A DNA stretch of 64,000 nucleotides from CAKSQF01 sp964582375. Lineage in GTDB: Bacteria; Bacillota; Clostridia; Oscillospirales; CAG-272. The notes below the pieces were generated by a model. That model did not search any database. It was not told the origin of the DNA and saw only the letters and a program-made list of their open reading frames with translations. The position numbers were made by a program, and so were the translations under genes. Of this stretch, positions 44,240-52,668 are shown piece after piece (within the stretch, counting starts at the first letter, position 1; every line of letters starts with the position of its first letter). Where the stretch lies: assembly GCA_964582375.1 (NCBI GenBank), contig CAZORL010000006.1:1-64000 (forward strand), written 5' to 3'.

Positions 44240-46071
44240 CATCGGCTGAAAAATCAAAAGAGCAAAAGAGCGGCAAGATCCGCTTTTTCGGTATACCGAA
44301 GCTTCTCCCTTATCTAAAAAAATACAGAGCCTTCTATATCGCAATGCTCATTTTGCAGCTTGCGGTCAGCGGTATAGACATACTGCTACCATTCTTTCAA
44401 AGCTATGCGATCAATACCTTTGTCGGCAAAGGTGCTCTTGAGACTTTTGCATCCTTTGTCATCTTTTATGTCGCAACGCTGATCGTTTCGACCGTCATAA
44501 ACTTTGCGGTGACCTATCTTGCGAATTTGATCGAAGAAAGGCTCGACAAAGATCTGCGCGAGAGGGCATTTGACCATTTGCAGACTCTGTCGTTCTCCTA
44601 TTTCAATCAAAACAGCGTCGGATATATCCATTCAAGGATAATGAGCGATACGACGAGTATCGGCGAGATCGTTACATGGTATATCATCGACGGCTTGTGG
44701 CAGTTTTCGTATGTCATAGGTGCGGCGATCGTAATGCTTGTGATCAGCCCGAGGCTTGCTCTGCTCGTTCTCTCGATAATCCCCATAGTCGTGGTGCTTG
44801 TCTCTTTCCTTCAAAAAAAGCTTACCGTCATGAACCGCAACATAAGGGATATCAACTCAAAAATATCGGGCGATTTCAATGAGATGATCACGGGTGCAAA
44901 GACGGTAAAATCGCTTGTTGTCGAGGATAAAATAGAAGACTCGTTCAAGGCAAATACCGCAAATATGCGTAAGACCTCAGTAGGGGCGACAAGAGTGCGT
45001 GCGCTTTTCGGCTCGATCGTTATATTTGCATCCTCGCTCGCACTTGCCATCGTGCTTTGGCAGGGCGGCAGACTGACTCGCGAGGGTCTGATGCTCGTCG
45101 GCACGCTGTCGATGCTCATGACCTACGCACAGGGAATTATCGAGCCTGTCCGCTGGCTTGTCGATTCACTGTCGGGGATGATCTCGGTAAAGGTCAATAT
45201 CGAACGACTTACGACACTGCTTGAAACAAGCTCGGATGTTGTCGACAGCCCCGAGGTAATAGAAAAATACGGCACGACCTTTGAACCAAAACGCGAAAAT
45301 TGGGAGAGTCTTTCGGGCGATATCGAATTTGATGATGTCAGCTTTCACTATCCCGACGGGCAGGAGAGCGTGCTCGAGCATTTTTCGCTGAAGATACCGA
45401 AAGGATCAAACATTGCGATCGTCGGAGAGACCGGCGCGGGCAAATCAACACTTGTAAATCTCGTGTGCCGATTTTACGAGCCGACAGAGGGTAGGGTGCT
45501 TATCGATGGCAGAGATGTCCGCGAGCGCTCGCAGCTGTGGCTTCACAGCAACATCGGCTATGTGCTCCAAACACCCCATCTTTTCTCGGGTACGGTTCGC
45601 GAAAACCTGCTTTATGCCAAGCCAAACGCTACCGATGATGAAATAAACGAGGCATTAAAGCGCGTATCAGCCGATGCTGTCGTTGCCAAAATGGATAAGG
45701 GGATTGACAGCGAGGTAGGCGAGGGCGGCGATATGCTCTCGACCGGTGAAAAACAGCTGATCTCGTTCGCGCGTGCCATTCTTGCCGATCCGGCAATACT
45801 CATTCTTGACGAGGCGACCGCGTCGGTCGACACGCTCACCGAAAAGAAGATACAAACTGCCATCTCGGAGATTACGAGAGAGCGAACATCGATAGTAATT
45901 GCACACCGACTTTCGACTGTTGTCGATGCCGACAGGATACTTGTCGTAAAGGACGGCAAAATAATCGAGTCAGGCAAGCATGCCGAGTTGATGGCGGCAG
46001 GCAGACATTATTACAAGCTGTACACAAGACAGTACGAAGAGGATGCCGTAAGGACCGCGTTCGGCGACTGA
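44236..46071 (+). CDS. ABC exporter subunit B (catalytic ATPase site)
   Basis: The 611-residue partner has a membrane domain (about 25-330) and an ATPase domain. Walker A GETGAGKST (about 396) and Walker B LILDEATASVD, with the catalytic Glu, are normal. Its signature is LSTGEKQLISFAR, deviating from LSGGQ. Since each site joins the Walker motifs of one chain with the signature of the other, both odd features fall in the same composite site, as in TM287/288. Translation is coupled to subunit A through an ATGA overlap. Confidence 0.9.
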   Translation: MTSAEKSKEQKSGKIRFFGIPKLLPYLKKYRAFYIAMLILQLAVSGIDILLPFFQSYAINTFVGKGALETFASFVIFYVATLIVSTVINFAVTYLANLIEERLDKDLRERAFDHLQTLSFSYFNQNSVGYIHSRIMSDTTSIGEIVTWYIIDGLWQFSYVIGAAIVMLVISPRLALLVLSIIPIVVVLVSFLQKKLTVMNRNIRDINSKISGDFNEMITGAKTVKSLVVEDKIEDSFKANTANMRKTSVGATRVRALFGSIVIFASSLALAIVLWQGGRLTREGLMLVGTLSMLMTYAQGIIEPVRWLVDSLSGMISVKVNIERLTTLLETSSDVVDSPEVIEKYGTTFEPKRENWESLSGDIEFDDVSFHYPDGQESVLEHFSLKIPKGSNIAIVGETGAGKSTLVNLVCRFYEPTEGRVLIDGRDVRERSQLWLHSNIGYVLQTPHLFSGTVRENLLYAKPNATDDEINEALKRVSADAVVAKMDKGIDSEVGEGGDMLSTGEKQLISFARAILADPAILILDEATASVDTLTEKKIQTAISEITRERTSIVIAHRLSTVVDADRILVVKDGKIIESGKHAELMAAGRHYYKLYTRQYEEDAVRTAFGD

Positions 46072-46081
46072 TACGAAAATA

Positions 46082-46118
46082 CAAAAGCAGGATGGCATCA
46101 ATTGCCATCCTGCTTTTG
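46082..46118. terminator. Bidirectional terminator between ABC exporter and rsmA
   Basis: CAAAAGCAGGATGGCA and TGCCATCCTGCTTTTG form a perfect 16-bp stem around 5 nt, in the overlap of the ends of converging genes; it includes the last codons of rsmA. Confidence 0.85.
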
Positions 46119-46973
46119 CATTAGGTGGATCTTATCCGAAATATTTGCGAAATCCGTGATATCAAGCTTTTCGCCGCGCACCGCCGCCTCAAGTCCGCAT
46201 GAAATGACGGCAGATGTCAAAGCGTCCTTGGACAGATTGGGGAAAGCGGCGGATAGTGCATTCGTCAGCGTCTTGCGTCGCTGACCGAATGCGGCTTTTA
46301 TGACCTTAAAAAACAGCTCAGTGTCGATCGGACAGACGGGCGGTATGTCGTACAGCTCTATCTGCACGACCGCACTGTCAACCTTTGGAGCGGGTACAAA
46401 ATTGCCCGCGGTGACCGTGAAGAGCCGCTTCGCCCTGCCGTAATAGGCAATTGACGCCGTTACCGCACCGTAGAGTGACGATCCTGCAGGGGCGGAGAGT
46501 CTGTCTGCCACCTCTTTTTGCACCATCACCGTGATCTTGTCAAATGAGATGCCCGACTCGAGCAGAAACATAAGGATCGGTGTCGTTATGTAGTAGGGAA
46601 GATTTGCACATACCGAGACCGTTTGACAGTCGGCAAAATGCTCGTCAATTAGTGCTTTCAGATCGACCTTGAGAATGTCAGAGTGTATAACGCTGACATT
46701 GTCAAATTCGGCAAGCGTTTTGTCGAGTATCGGTATCAGAGTGTCATCGATCTCGACCGTGACGACCTTTTTCGCGCGCTTGCACAGCTCACATGTGAGC
46801 GTGCCGATGCCCGGTCCGATCTCGAGCACGCCGCCGTCCGCATCTGTCGATGAATCGGCGATCTTCTCGACGACCGATGCGTTTATGAGAAAATTCTGCC
46901 CGAATTTCTTTTTGAATGATGTTCCCTCGTCCCCGAGCAGAGAACGGATCACTGACAGATCTGTGAGCTTCAT
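46098..46973 (-). CDS. rsmA: 16S rRNA (A1518/A1519) dimethyltransferase RsmA/KsgA
   Basis: From ATG 46973 (AAAGGTG 8 nt upstream) there are 291 residues. FKKKFGQNFLINASVVEKI opens it, VLEIGPGIGTLT is the SAM-binding motif I, NLPYYITTPILM is the catalytic motif, and AAFGQRRKTLTNAL lies in the C-terminal domain. It dimethylates two adjacent adenines of 16S rRNA. The tRNA-Thr gene is just upstream on the same strand. Confidence 0.95.
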   Translation of the reverse strand: MKLTDLSVIRSLLGDEGTSFKKKFGQNFLINASVVEKIADSSTDADGGVLEIGPGIGTLTCELCKRAKKVVTVEIDDTLIPILDKTLAEFDNVSVIHSDILKVDLKALIDEHFADCQTVSVCANLPYYITTPILMFLLESGISFDKITVMVQKEVADRLSAPAGSSLYGAVTASIAYYGRAKRLFTVTAGNFVPAPKVDSAVVQIELYDIPPVCPIDTELFFKVIKAAFGQRRKTLTNALSAAFPNLSKDALTSAVISCGLEAAVRGEKLDITDFANISDKIHLMQKQDGN

Positions 46974-47016
46974 ACGGCACACCTTTCTTTTGATCTTATA
47001 TATCTTATATAACGAA

Positions 47017-47043
47017 ATCCCCAAAGGCATAACCTTTGGGGAT
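47017..47043 (-). terminator. Hairpin directly after tRNA-Thr
   Basis: ATCCCCAAAGG and CCTTTGGGGAT pair around CATAA. On the minus strand it comes straight after the CCA end of the tRNA; the following bases are only moderately T-rich, so it may be a terminator or processing signal. Confidence 0.6.
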
Positions 47044-47119
47044 TGGAGCTGGTAGCCGGACTTGAACCGGCGACCTGCTGATTACGAATCAGCTGCTCTA
47101 CCAACTGAGCCATACCAGC
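47044..47119 (-). tRNA. tRNA-Thr (anticodon CGT)
   Basis: The minus strand folds into a cloverleaf: acceptor arms GCTGGTA/TACCAGC, D-stem GCTC/GAGC, anticodon arm GCTGA-TTCGTAA-TCAGC with anticodon CGT (reads ACG), T-arm GCCGG-TTCAAGT-CCGGC, discriminator T and encoded CCA. It has 76 nt including CCA. Confidence 0.95.
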
Positions 47120-47141
47120 ACATATTTTCGCTGACCCGTAC

Positions 47142-47170
47142 AGTATACCATATTTTTCGGCATTTGTCAA
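47142..47170 (-). promoter_or_regulatory. tRNA-Thr promoter
   Basis: On the minus strand TTGACA (47170-47165) and TATACT (47147-47142) with 17-bp spacing. Confidence 0.85.
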
Positions 47171-47192
47171 TAGATTTTCATAAATTTTTGAA

Positions 47193-47226
47193 TTTTCCCC
47201 AACATCCGAGAGGATGTTGGGGAAAA
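47193..47226 (-). terminator. Hairpin after the pyruvate:ferredoxin oxidoreductase gene
   Basis: TTTTCCCCAACATCC and GGATGTTGGGGAAAA pair perfectly (15 bp) around a 4-nt loop, 15 bp beyond the stop codon. The T run is poor. Confidence 0.7.
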
Positions 47227-47241
47227 CCGTTAATCTAAGAT

Positions 47242-50200
47242 TTATTCGTTGTAGAGATTGCCGAGTTTGGTAAGTCTGTCGTACTTAGCCTTTGCATTCT
47301 CCTCAGCCTTTGCGAAGAGCTCTTTTGCTCTCTCGGGGAAGGACTGAGCAAGACGTGCGTAACGGGTCTCACCTGTGATAAATTCCTGATAGCTTGCGGT
47401 CGGAGCCTTGCTGTCAAGCGAGAACTTGTTGCCCTCTGCTGCAGGGTTGTAACGGAAGAGGTGCCAGTATCCTGCATCGACAGCTTTCTTCATCTCGCTC
47501 TGGCAGTTGGTCATACCGCCCTTGACACCGTGCATTTCGCAGGGTGCGTAGCCGATGATGAGCGAAGGTCCGGGATATGCCTCAGCCTCGGAGATTGCCT
47601 TGATGCACTGATTCATATCAGCACCCATAGCGATCTGGGCAACGTAAACATAGCCGTAGGACATTGCGATCTCAGCGAGATTCTTCTTGCCGATTGCCTT
47701 GCCTGCTGCTGCGAACTGTGCGACCTGACCGAGGTTGGATGCCTTCGACGCCTGTCCGCCTGTGTTCGAGTAAACCTCGGTATCGAATACCATGACGTTT
47801 ACATTCTCGCCCTGTGCGAGTACATGGTCAAGACCGCCGAATCCGATGTCGTATGCCCAACCGTCGCCACCGAAGATCCAAACAGATTTCTTAACAAGGA
47901 AGTCCTTTTCAGCAAGGATCTTCTTTGCAAGCTCGCCGCATGTCGGGCACTCAACAACTGCCTCAAGAGCAGAAACGAGCGCGTCTGTTGCGACAGCGTT
48001 TGCCTTGCCGTCATCCTTGCTTGCAAGATATGCGTCGATCGCAGTCTTTACAGCGTCGGATGTGGTAACATTTGCAAGCTCGGTTACATAGCCGATGAGC
48101 TTCTCGCGGAGTGCGTTCTGACCGACATACATACCGTAGCCGTGCTCAGCGTTGTCCTCGAAGAGCGAGTTAGCCCATGCGGGACCTCTGCCGCTGTCCT
48201 TGTTTACGGTGTAAGGAGTTGCGGGAGCAGAGCCGCCCCAAATGGAGGAGCATCCTGTTGCGTTCGAAATGTACATTCTCTCGCCGAAGAGCTGTGTGAT
48301 AAGACGTGCGTAAGAGGTCTCTGCACAGCCTGCGCAAGAGCCGGAGAATTCAAGCAGCGGCTGATTGAACTGCGAGCCCTTGACAGAGTTGTCTGCAAAA
48401 GGAGTTTCCTTCTTCGAAACGTTTGCGACAGCATAGTCGAATACGGGCTGCTGATCGAGCTGAGTCTCTTGAGGAACCATCTCGAGCGCGCCAACCTTAC
48501 ATACCTTAACACAGAGTGCGCATCCCATACAATCAAGCGGAGATACTGCGATCGTGAACTTGTAGTTCTCGCAGCCCTTGCCGATCATCTTTGCGGTGAA
48601 CTTTGTTGCCTCGGGAGCAGCCTCTGCCTCTTCTGCGGTCATTGCGAAAGGACGGATGGTAGCGTGCGGACATACAAAAGAACACATGTTGCACTGGATA
48701 CACTTTTCAGCATGCCATACGGGAACGGTAACGGCAACGCCGCGCTTCTCGTAAGCGGCAGCACCCTGCGGGAACGTACCGTCTGCCATATCCTTGAATG
48801 TGGATACGGGCAGGCTGTCGCCGTTCATCTTTCCGACGGGGTTGAGGATCTCCTTGACGAACTTTACAAGCTCGGGACGGTTGCCCTCAATGACTTCCTC
48901 GACGGGAGTGGGATCAAGGCTCTTCCATGACTCGGGAACATCGACCTTAACGATCGCGTCAACACCTGCGTCGATAGCCTTGTAGTTCAGCTCAACGACT
49001 GCCTCGCCCTTCTTGAGGTAGGACTTCTTAGCCATGTACTTCATGTACTCGATAGCCTGATCGATGGGCATGATGTTTGCAAGCTTGAAGAATGCGGACT
49101 GGAGAATGGTGTTGGTGCGCTTGCCCATACCGATCTCAAGTGCCTTGTCGATAGCGTTGATGATGTAGAAACTGATGTTGTTGTTGGCAATGTATGCCTT
49201 TGCCTCTGCAGGGAGGTGCTTGTCAAGCTCCTCGGGCGTCCACTGGCAGTTGAGCAGGAACGTACCGCCGGGCTTTACATCATTGACGATCTTGTAGCCC
49301 TTGACCATGTAAGAGGGTGTGTGGCATGCAACAAAATCGGCTTTGTTGATGTAGTAGGGAGATTTGATCGGCTTGTCGCCAAAACGCAGGTGCGAGATGG
49401 TTACGCCGCCGGTCTTCTTGGAGTCATACTGGAAGTATGCCTGAATGAACTTGTCGGTATGGTCACCGATGATCTTGATCGAGTTCTTGTTTGCGCCGAC
49501 TGTGCCGTCACCGCCAAGACCCCAGAACTTGCAGGAGATCGTTCCCTTTGCCGCCGTGTCCGGAACAGCCTTTTCGGGAAGGGAGAGACCTGTCAGGTCG
49601 TCTACGATGCCGAGAGTGAAGCCGTTCTTCGGCTCGTCGGCGTCGAGATTTTCATAAGCTGCGAAGATGGATGCAGGAGTCGTGTCCTTCGAACCGAGTC
49701 CGTATCTGCCGCCGACGACCTTGATGCCAGATACGCCGCACTGCGAAAGAGCGGTGACAACATCGAGATAGAGCGGTTCGCCGAGTGCACCCGGCTCTTT
49801 GGTACGGTCGAGAACTGCGATCTTCTTAACAGTCTCGGGGAGAACCTCGCAGAGCTTGTTTGCAACGAAAGGACGGTAAAGGCGAACCTTTACAAGACCG
49901 ACCTTCTCGCCTGCCGCGAGCTTGTAATCGATAACTTCCTCGATAACGTCGCATACCGAACCCATGGCAATGATGACCTTTTCGGCATCGGGCGCACCGT
50001 AGTAGTTGAAGAGATCGTAATCGGTGCCCAGCTTTTCGTTGACCTTGCCCATGTACTCTTCGACGATTGCGGGAAGAGCATCATAGTAGGGGTTGCATGC
50101 CTCTCTGTGCTGGAAGAAGATGTCGCCGTTTTCAGCCGAGCCGCGAAGAACGGGATGCTCGGGGTTGATCGCGCGTGCACGGAACTCGTTTACGGCGTCC

Positions 50201-50811
50201 ATGTCAACCATCTCGGCAAGATCTTTGTAGTCCCAAACCTCGATCTTCTGGATCTCGTGAGAGGTACGGAAGCCGTCAAAGAAGTTGATGAACGGAACGC
50301 GTCCCTTGATCGATGCAAGATGAGCGACCGCACCAAGGTCCATGATCTCCTGCTGGTTGGACTCAGCAAGCATCGCAAAACCGGTCTGACGGCATGCGTA
50401 TACGTCGGAGTGATCTCCGAAAATGTTGAGTGCGTGTGATGCTACACAGCGTGCGGATACATGGAATACGCAGGGAAGCAGTTCGCCTGCGATCTTGTAC
50501 ATGTTCGGGATCATCAGAAGAAGACCCTGCGATGCCGTGTAGGTCGTGGTGAGCGCACCTGCTGCGAGTGAGCCGTGAACAGCACCTGCGGCACCTGCCT
50601 CCGACTGCATCTCAATGATCTTTACGCGCTCGCCGAAAATGTTGCGAGCAGGCTCGCCGAATACGTTTTTGTCGGTTGCCGACCATGTATCGGTTACCTC
50701 TGCCATAGGCGATGAAGGTGTGATGGGGTAGATCGCTGCGACTTCAGTGAATGCATAAGACACATGAGCGGCGGCGGTATTACCGTCCATAGAAAGTTTT
50801 TTTCTTTCCAT
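47242..50811 (-). CDS. nifJ: Pyruvate:ferredoxin (flavodoxin) oxidoreductase
   Basis: The 1189 residues are a full single-chain PFOR. The N-terminal YAFTEVAAIYPITPSSPMAE binds pyruvate. The gamma-type domain follows (FWGLGGDGTVGANKNSIKII). Two [4Fe-4S] ferredoxin motifs, CIQCNMCSFVCP (about 704) and CMGCALCVKVCK (about 760), come next. The TPP domain has FSGSCAGCAETSYARLI (third cluster Cys pair) and IFGGDGWAYDIGFGGLDHVLA (about 975). It turns pyruvate and CoA into acetyl-CoA, CO2 and reduced ferredoxin, the central fermentation step in clostridia. The promoter carries a large palindrome. Confidence 0.97.
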   Translation of the reverse strand: MERKKLSMDGNTAAAHVSYAFTEVAAIYPITPSSPMAEVTDTWSATDKNVFGEPARNIFGERVKIIEMQSEAGAAGAVHGSLAAGALTTTYTASQGLLLMIPNMYKIAGELLPCVFHVSARCVASHALNIFGDHSDVYACRQTGFAMLAESNQQEIMDLGAVAHLASIKGRVPFINFFDGFRTSHEIQKIEVWDYKDLAEMVDMDAVNEFRARAINPEHPVLRGSAENGDIFFQHREACNPYYDALPAIVEEYMGKVNEKLGTDYDLFNYYGAPDAEKVIIAMGSVCDVIEEVIDYKLAAGEKVGLVKVRLYRPFVANKLCEVLPETVKKIAVLDRTKEPGALGEPLYLDVVTALSQCGVSGIKVVGGRYGLGSKDTTPASIFAAYENLDADEPKNGFTLGIVDDLTGLSLPEKAVPDTAAKGTISCKFWGLGGDGTVGANKNSIKIIGDHTDKFIQAYFQYDSKKTGGVTISHLRFGDKPIKSPYYINKADFVACHTPSYMVKGYKIVNDVKPGGTFLLNCQWTPEELDKHLPAEAKAYIANNNISFYIINAIDKALEIGMGKRTNTILQSAFFKLANIMPIDQAIEYMKYMAKKSYLKKGEAVVELNYKAIDAGVDAIVKVDVPESWKSLDPTPVEEVIEGNRPELVKFVKEILNPVGKMNGDSLPVSTFKDMADGTFPQGAAAYEKRGVAVTVPVWHAEKCIQCNMCSFVCPHATIRPFAMTAEEAEAAPEATKFTAKMIGKGCENYKFTIAVSPLDCMGCALCVKVCKVGALEMVPQETQLDQQPVFDYAVANVSKKETPFADNSVKGSQFNQPLLEFSGSCAGCAETSYARLITQLFGERMYISNATGCSSIWGGSAPATPYTVNKDSGRGPAWANSLFEDNAEHGYGMYVGQNALREKLIGYVTELANVTTSDAVKTAIDAYLASKDDGKANAVATDALVSALEAVVECPTCGELAKKILAEKDFLVKKSVWIFGGDGWAYDIGFGGLDHVLAQGENVNVMVFDTEVYSNTGGQASKASNLGQVAQFAAAGKAIGKKNLAEIAMSYGYVYVAQIAMGADMNQCIKAISEAEAYPGPSLIIGYAPCEMHGVKGGMTNCQSEMKKAVDAGYWHLFRYNPAAEGNKFSLDSKAPTASYQEFITGETRYARLAQSFPERAKELFAKAEENAKAKYDRLTKLGNLYNE

Positions 50812-50843
50812 TACTTTTTTGTCCTCCGATATATATGTTTTGA

Positions 50844-50894
50844 TATAATGCTATCAATCAATAGCATTATACCACAAAAATCCTCACTTGTAAA
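50844..50894 (-). promoter_or_regulatory. nifJ promoter with 11-bp inverted repeat over -10 and start site
   Basis: On the minus strand TTTACA (50894-50889) and TATAAT (50871-50866) are 17 bp apart. The -10 is one end of a perfect inverted repeat TATAATGCTAT-CAATCA-ATAGCATTATA (50844-50871), read on the plus strand, that runs over the transcription start. This is a likely operator. Confidence 0.7.
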
Positions 50895-50940
50895 GGGCTT
50901 TTCAAAAAAGAATTGTGGTTTTTTTGTAAATATAAAAAAA

Positions 50941-50960
50941 TCGGCTCTTTCAGAGTCGTT
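50941..50960 (-). terminator. Small hairpin after the broken lipoprotein gene
   Basis: On the minus strand CGACTCT and AGAGCCG pair (one G-U) around GAA, followed by ATTTTTTT. Confidence 0.6.
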
Positions 50961-50993
50961 TTTTTTACAGTAAAATGGTTTTGAGCTTACCGG

Positions 50994-51374
50994 TCACTTC
51001 GCAAAGTTTTTGCAAAGGTCAAGAATACTTGTCAAAACGTCGTTGTATTTGTCGGTGGCGACCTGAATGCTCACATTTATCTCTACGTTGTCACCGGCGT
51101 ATATGATATAATTGCCGATTGCAAGTTCCGATTCATTAAGTGCTTTGTTAAAGAAATAGGCATTTTTCCCCATGCGACCTCTGCTTCGATATAATCGGCA
51201 GGCGCGGGCGACCGTTCGGGTGTTGTTTCCTTATAATTGAAAGGCGTGTTGATCACGGCAGTGGTAACCGAAGGCTGCAACATCAGTTGCCGAAAGCAAC
51301 GGCTCGCCATTTGTACATGCATTTGCACACAGCAGTGTCAACAGAGCGGCAATTATAACGATTGATTTTTTCAA
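50994..51374 (-). pseudogene. Small lipoprotein gene with two frameshifts
   Basis: A TTG start at 51374 (GGAGG 8 nt upstream) gives MKKSIVIIAALLTLLCANAC, a clear lipoprotein signal, then TNGEPLLSATDV. Coding sense then moves to a second frame (SVTTAVINTPFNYKETTPE, ending EAEVAWGK) and, at an A5 tract near 51168, to a third frame (NAYFFNKALNESELAIGNY, then VEINVSIQVATDKYN, ending CKNFAK and TGA at 50994). Adding one A in the tract would restore the second step. The intact protein would have about 125 residues. No family is recognised. Sequencing errors could also explain it. Confidence 0.65.
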
Positions 51375-51510
51375 AACATATTCCTCCCTGCTTTTTTGAT
51401 GCGTGTTTTGTTATGACTATTATACCATCAAATATGTCGCTTATCAATGCGTCTGCGCTTTTTGAAATTTCTGTAAACATGCAGTGAACATCGGACGGCT
51501 GATATAAGGC

Positions 51511-51550
51511 ATCCCCCGAGATTTCTTTGCTTCAAGAAATCTCGGGGGAT
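51511..51550 (-). terminator. Perfect 17-bp hairpin after nagA
   Basis: ATCCCCCGAGATTTCTT and AAGAAATCTCGGGGGAT pair around a 6-nt loop, just after the nagA stop. No T run follows, so it may be an mRNA-protecting end rather than a classical terminator. Confidence 0.6.
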
Positions 51551-51554
51551 GAAC

Positions 51555-52652
51555 TCATATTTGCTTGTATTTGACGATCTGTCCGCTCTTGATCATCAGA
51601 GCGATGTTCAGCTTGTCGTCAATTCCAATAATGTCGGCGTCCGCTCCGACATCGAGCCTTCCTTTGCCCTCAAATCCCATGAGAGCACAGGGAGTGCGTG
51701 TTGCCATGTAAAATGCATCGGTCTCGGGTATGCCGAACTCTATTGCCTTTTTCACACAGTCAAAGAGTGTTGATGTACTGCCTGCCAGCGCGCCGTCCGA
51801 GACGACCCTTGCGACACCGTCTTTGACCATTATCGGTTGTCCGCCGAACATGTAATCGCCGTCGCAAAGTCCGGTCGCGCGCATGGAGTCGCTGATCAGC
51901 ACCATTCTTTCTCTTCCGAAGGTTCGGTAGAGCATCTTTATCACGCTTTTGTGAATGTGAAGCCCGTCGCATATGACCTGCGCATACATGTCATTGTCGA
52001 TCGCCGCACCGATAGGACCGGGGGTGCGATGAAGGATCGGAGGCATGGCATTAAATGTGTGCGTCAGGCACTTTGCCCCTGCCAAACACGCCTTCGTCGT
52101 GCATTCGTAATCGGCATCGGTGTGCCCGACCGAGATCACAGCGGGGCAGTCCTTAATATAATTCGTGCTGCCGTCCATCTCGGGGGCAAGAGTGATCATT
52201 TTGATGCCTTTTTCACCGAAAAGACCGCAAAAATCGGGTATTTCGGGGGATTTTATGTAAGCCTCATTTTGCGCACCCTTTTTTGTCGGGTTGATGTACG
52301 GACCTTCCGCATGAAAGCCGAGGATCTCCGCACCCTCCTTTGGAAGGGGTGTGAGAACGGCTGCGCGAATGCTCTCTATGCTCTCGGTCATAGTAGTCGG
52401 AAGCCAGGATGTTGTACCCTGCTCGAGCAGATATTCGGACATTCTTTTAAGCGCATCCGCATCGGCGTCCATCGTGTCCGCACCGACGCATCCGTGCGTG
52501 TGTATGTCAACAAGCCCGGGGTAGAGCCGCAGACCGTGCAGATCGATGACCTTGACATCGCCTGTTTTCGACGTGTCAGTGATCTTGCCGTTCTCGATCG
52601 CAATATCTCGCTTTACACCTTCGCAAGTGCAATTTGTAAATAAGGTCTTCAT
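51555..52652 (-). CDS. nagA: N-acetylglucosamine-6-phosphate deacetylase
   Basis: From ATG 52652 there are 365 residues, the usual NagA length. VDIHTHGCVGADTMD holds the first metal site, GFHAEGPYINPTKKGAQNE the Glu/His metal ligands, and VISVGHTDADY, LTHTFNAMPPILHRTPG and ISDSMRATGL (catalytic Asp) follow. It removes acetate from GlcNAc-6-P (or GalNAc-6-P for AgaA-type). It overlaps nothing but begins 17 nt after the nagB-ROK stop on the same strand, so the two form an operon. Its ribosome site (AAGAGG, about 12 nt) is distant. Confidence 0.95.
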   Translation of the reverse strand: MKTLFTNCTCEGVKRDIAIENGKITDTSKTGDVKVIDLHGLRLYPGLVDIHTHGCVGADTMDADADALKRMSEYLLEQGTTSWLPTTMTESIESIRAAVLTPLPKEGAEILGFHAEGPYINPTKKGAQNEAYIKSPEIPDFCGLFGEKGIKMITLAPEMDGSTNYIKDCPAVISVGHTDADYECTTKACLAGAKCLTHTFNAMPPILHRTPGPIGAAIDNDMYAQVICDGLHIHKSVIKMLYRTFGRERMVLISDSMRATGLCDGDYMFGGQPIMVKDGVARVVSDGALAGSTSTLFDCVKKAIEFGIPETDAFYMATRTPCALMGFEGKGRLDVGADADIIGIDDKLNIALMIKSGQIVKYKQI

Positions 52653-52668
52653 TTTGATACTGCGCCTC

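Noticed and set aside
49216..50439. Open frame of about 400 codons on the plus strand inside the PFOR gene
   Set aside because: It lies antisense to strongly conserved PFOR coding sequence and has no recognisable domain; long antisense frames follow from the codon bias here. The same applies to 15962-16840 (+) and 30512-31744 (-).
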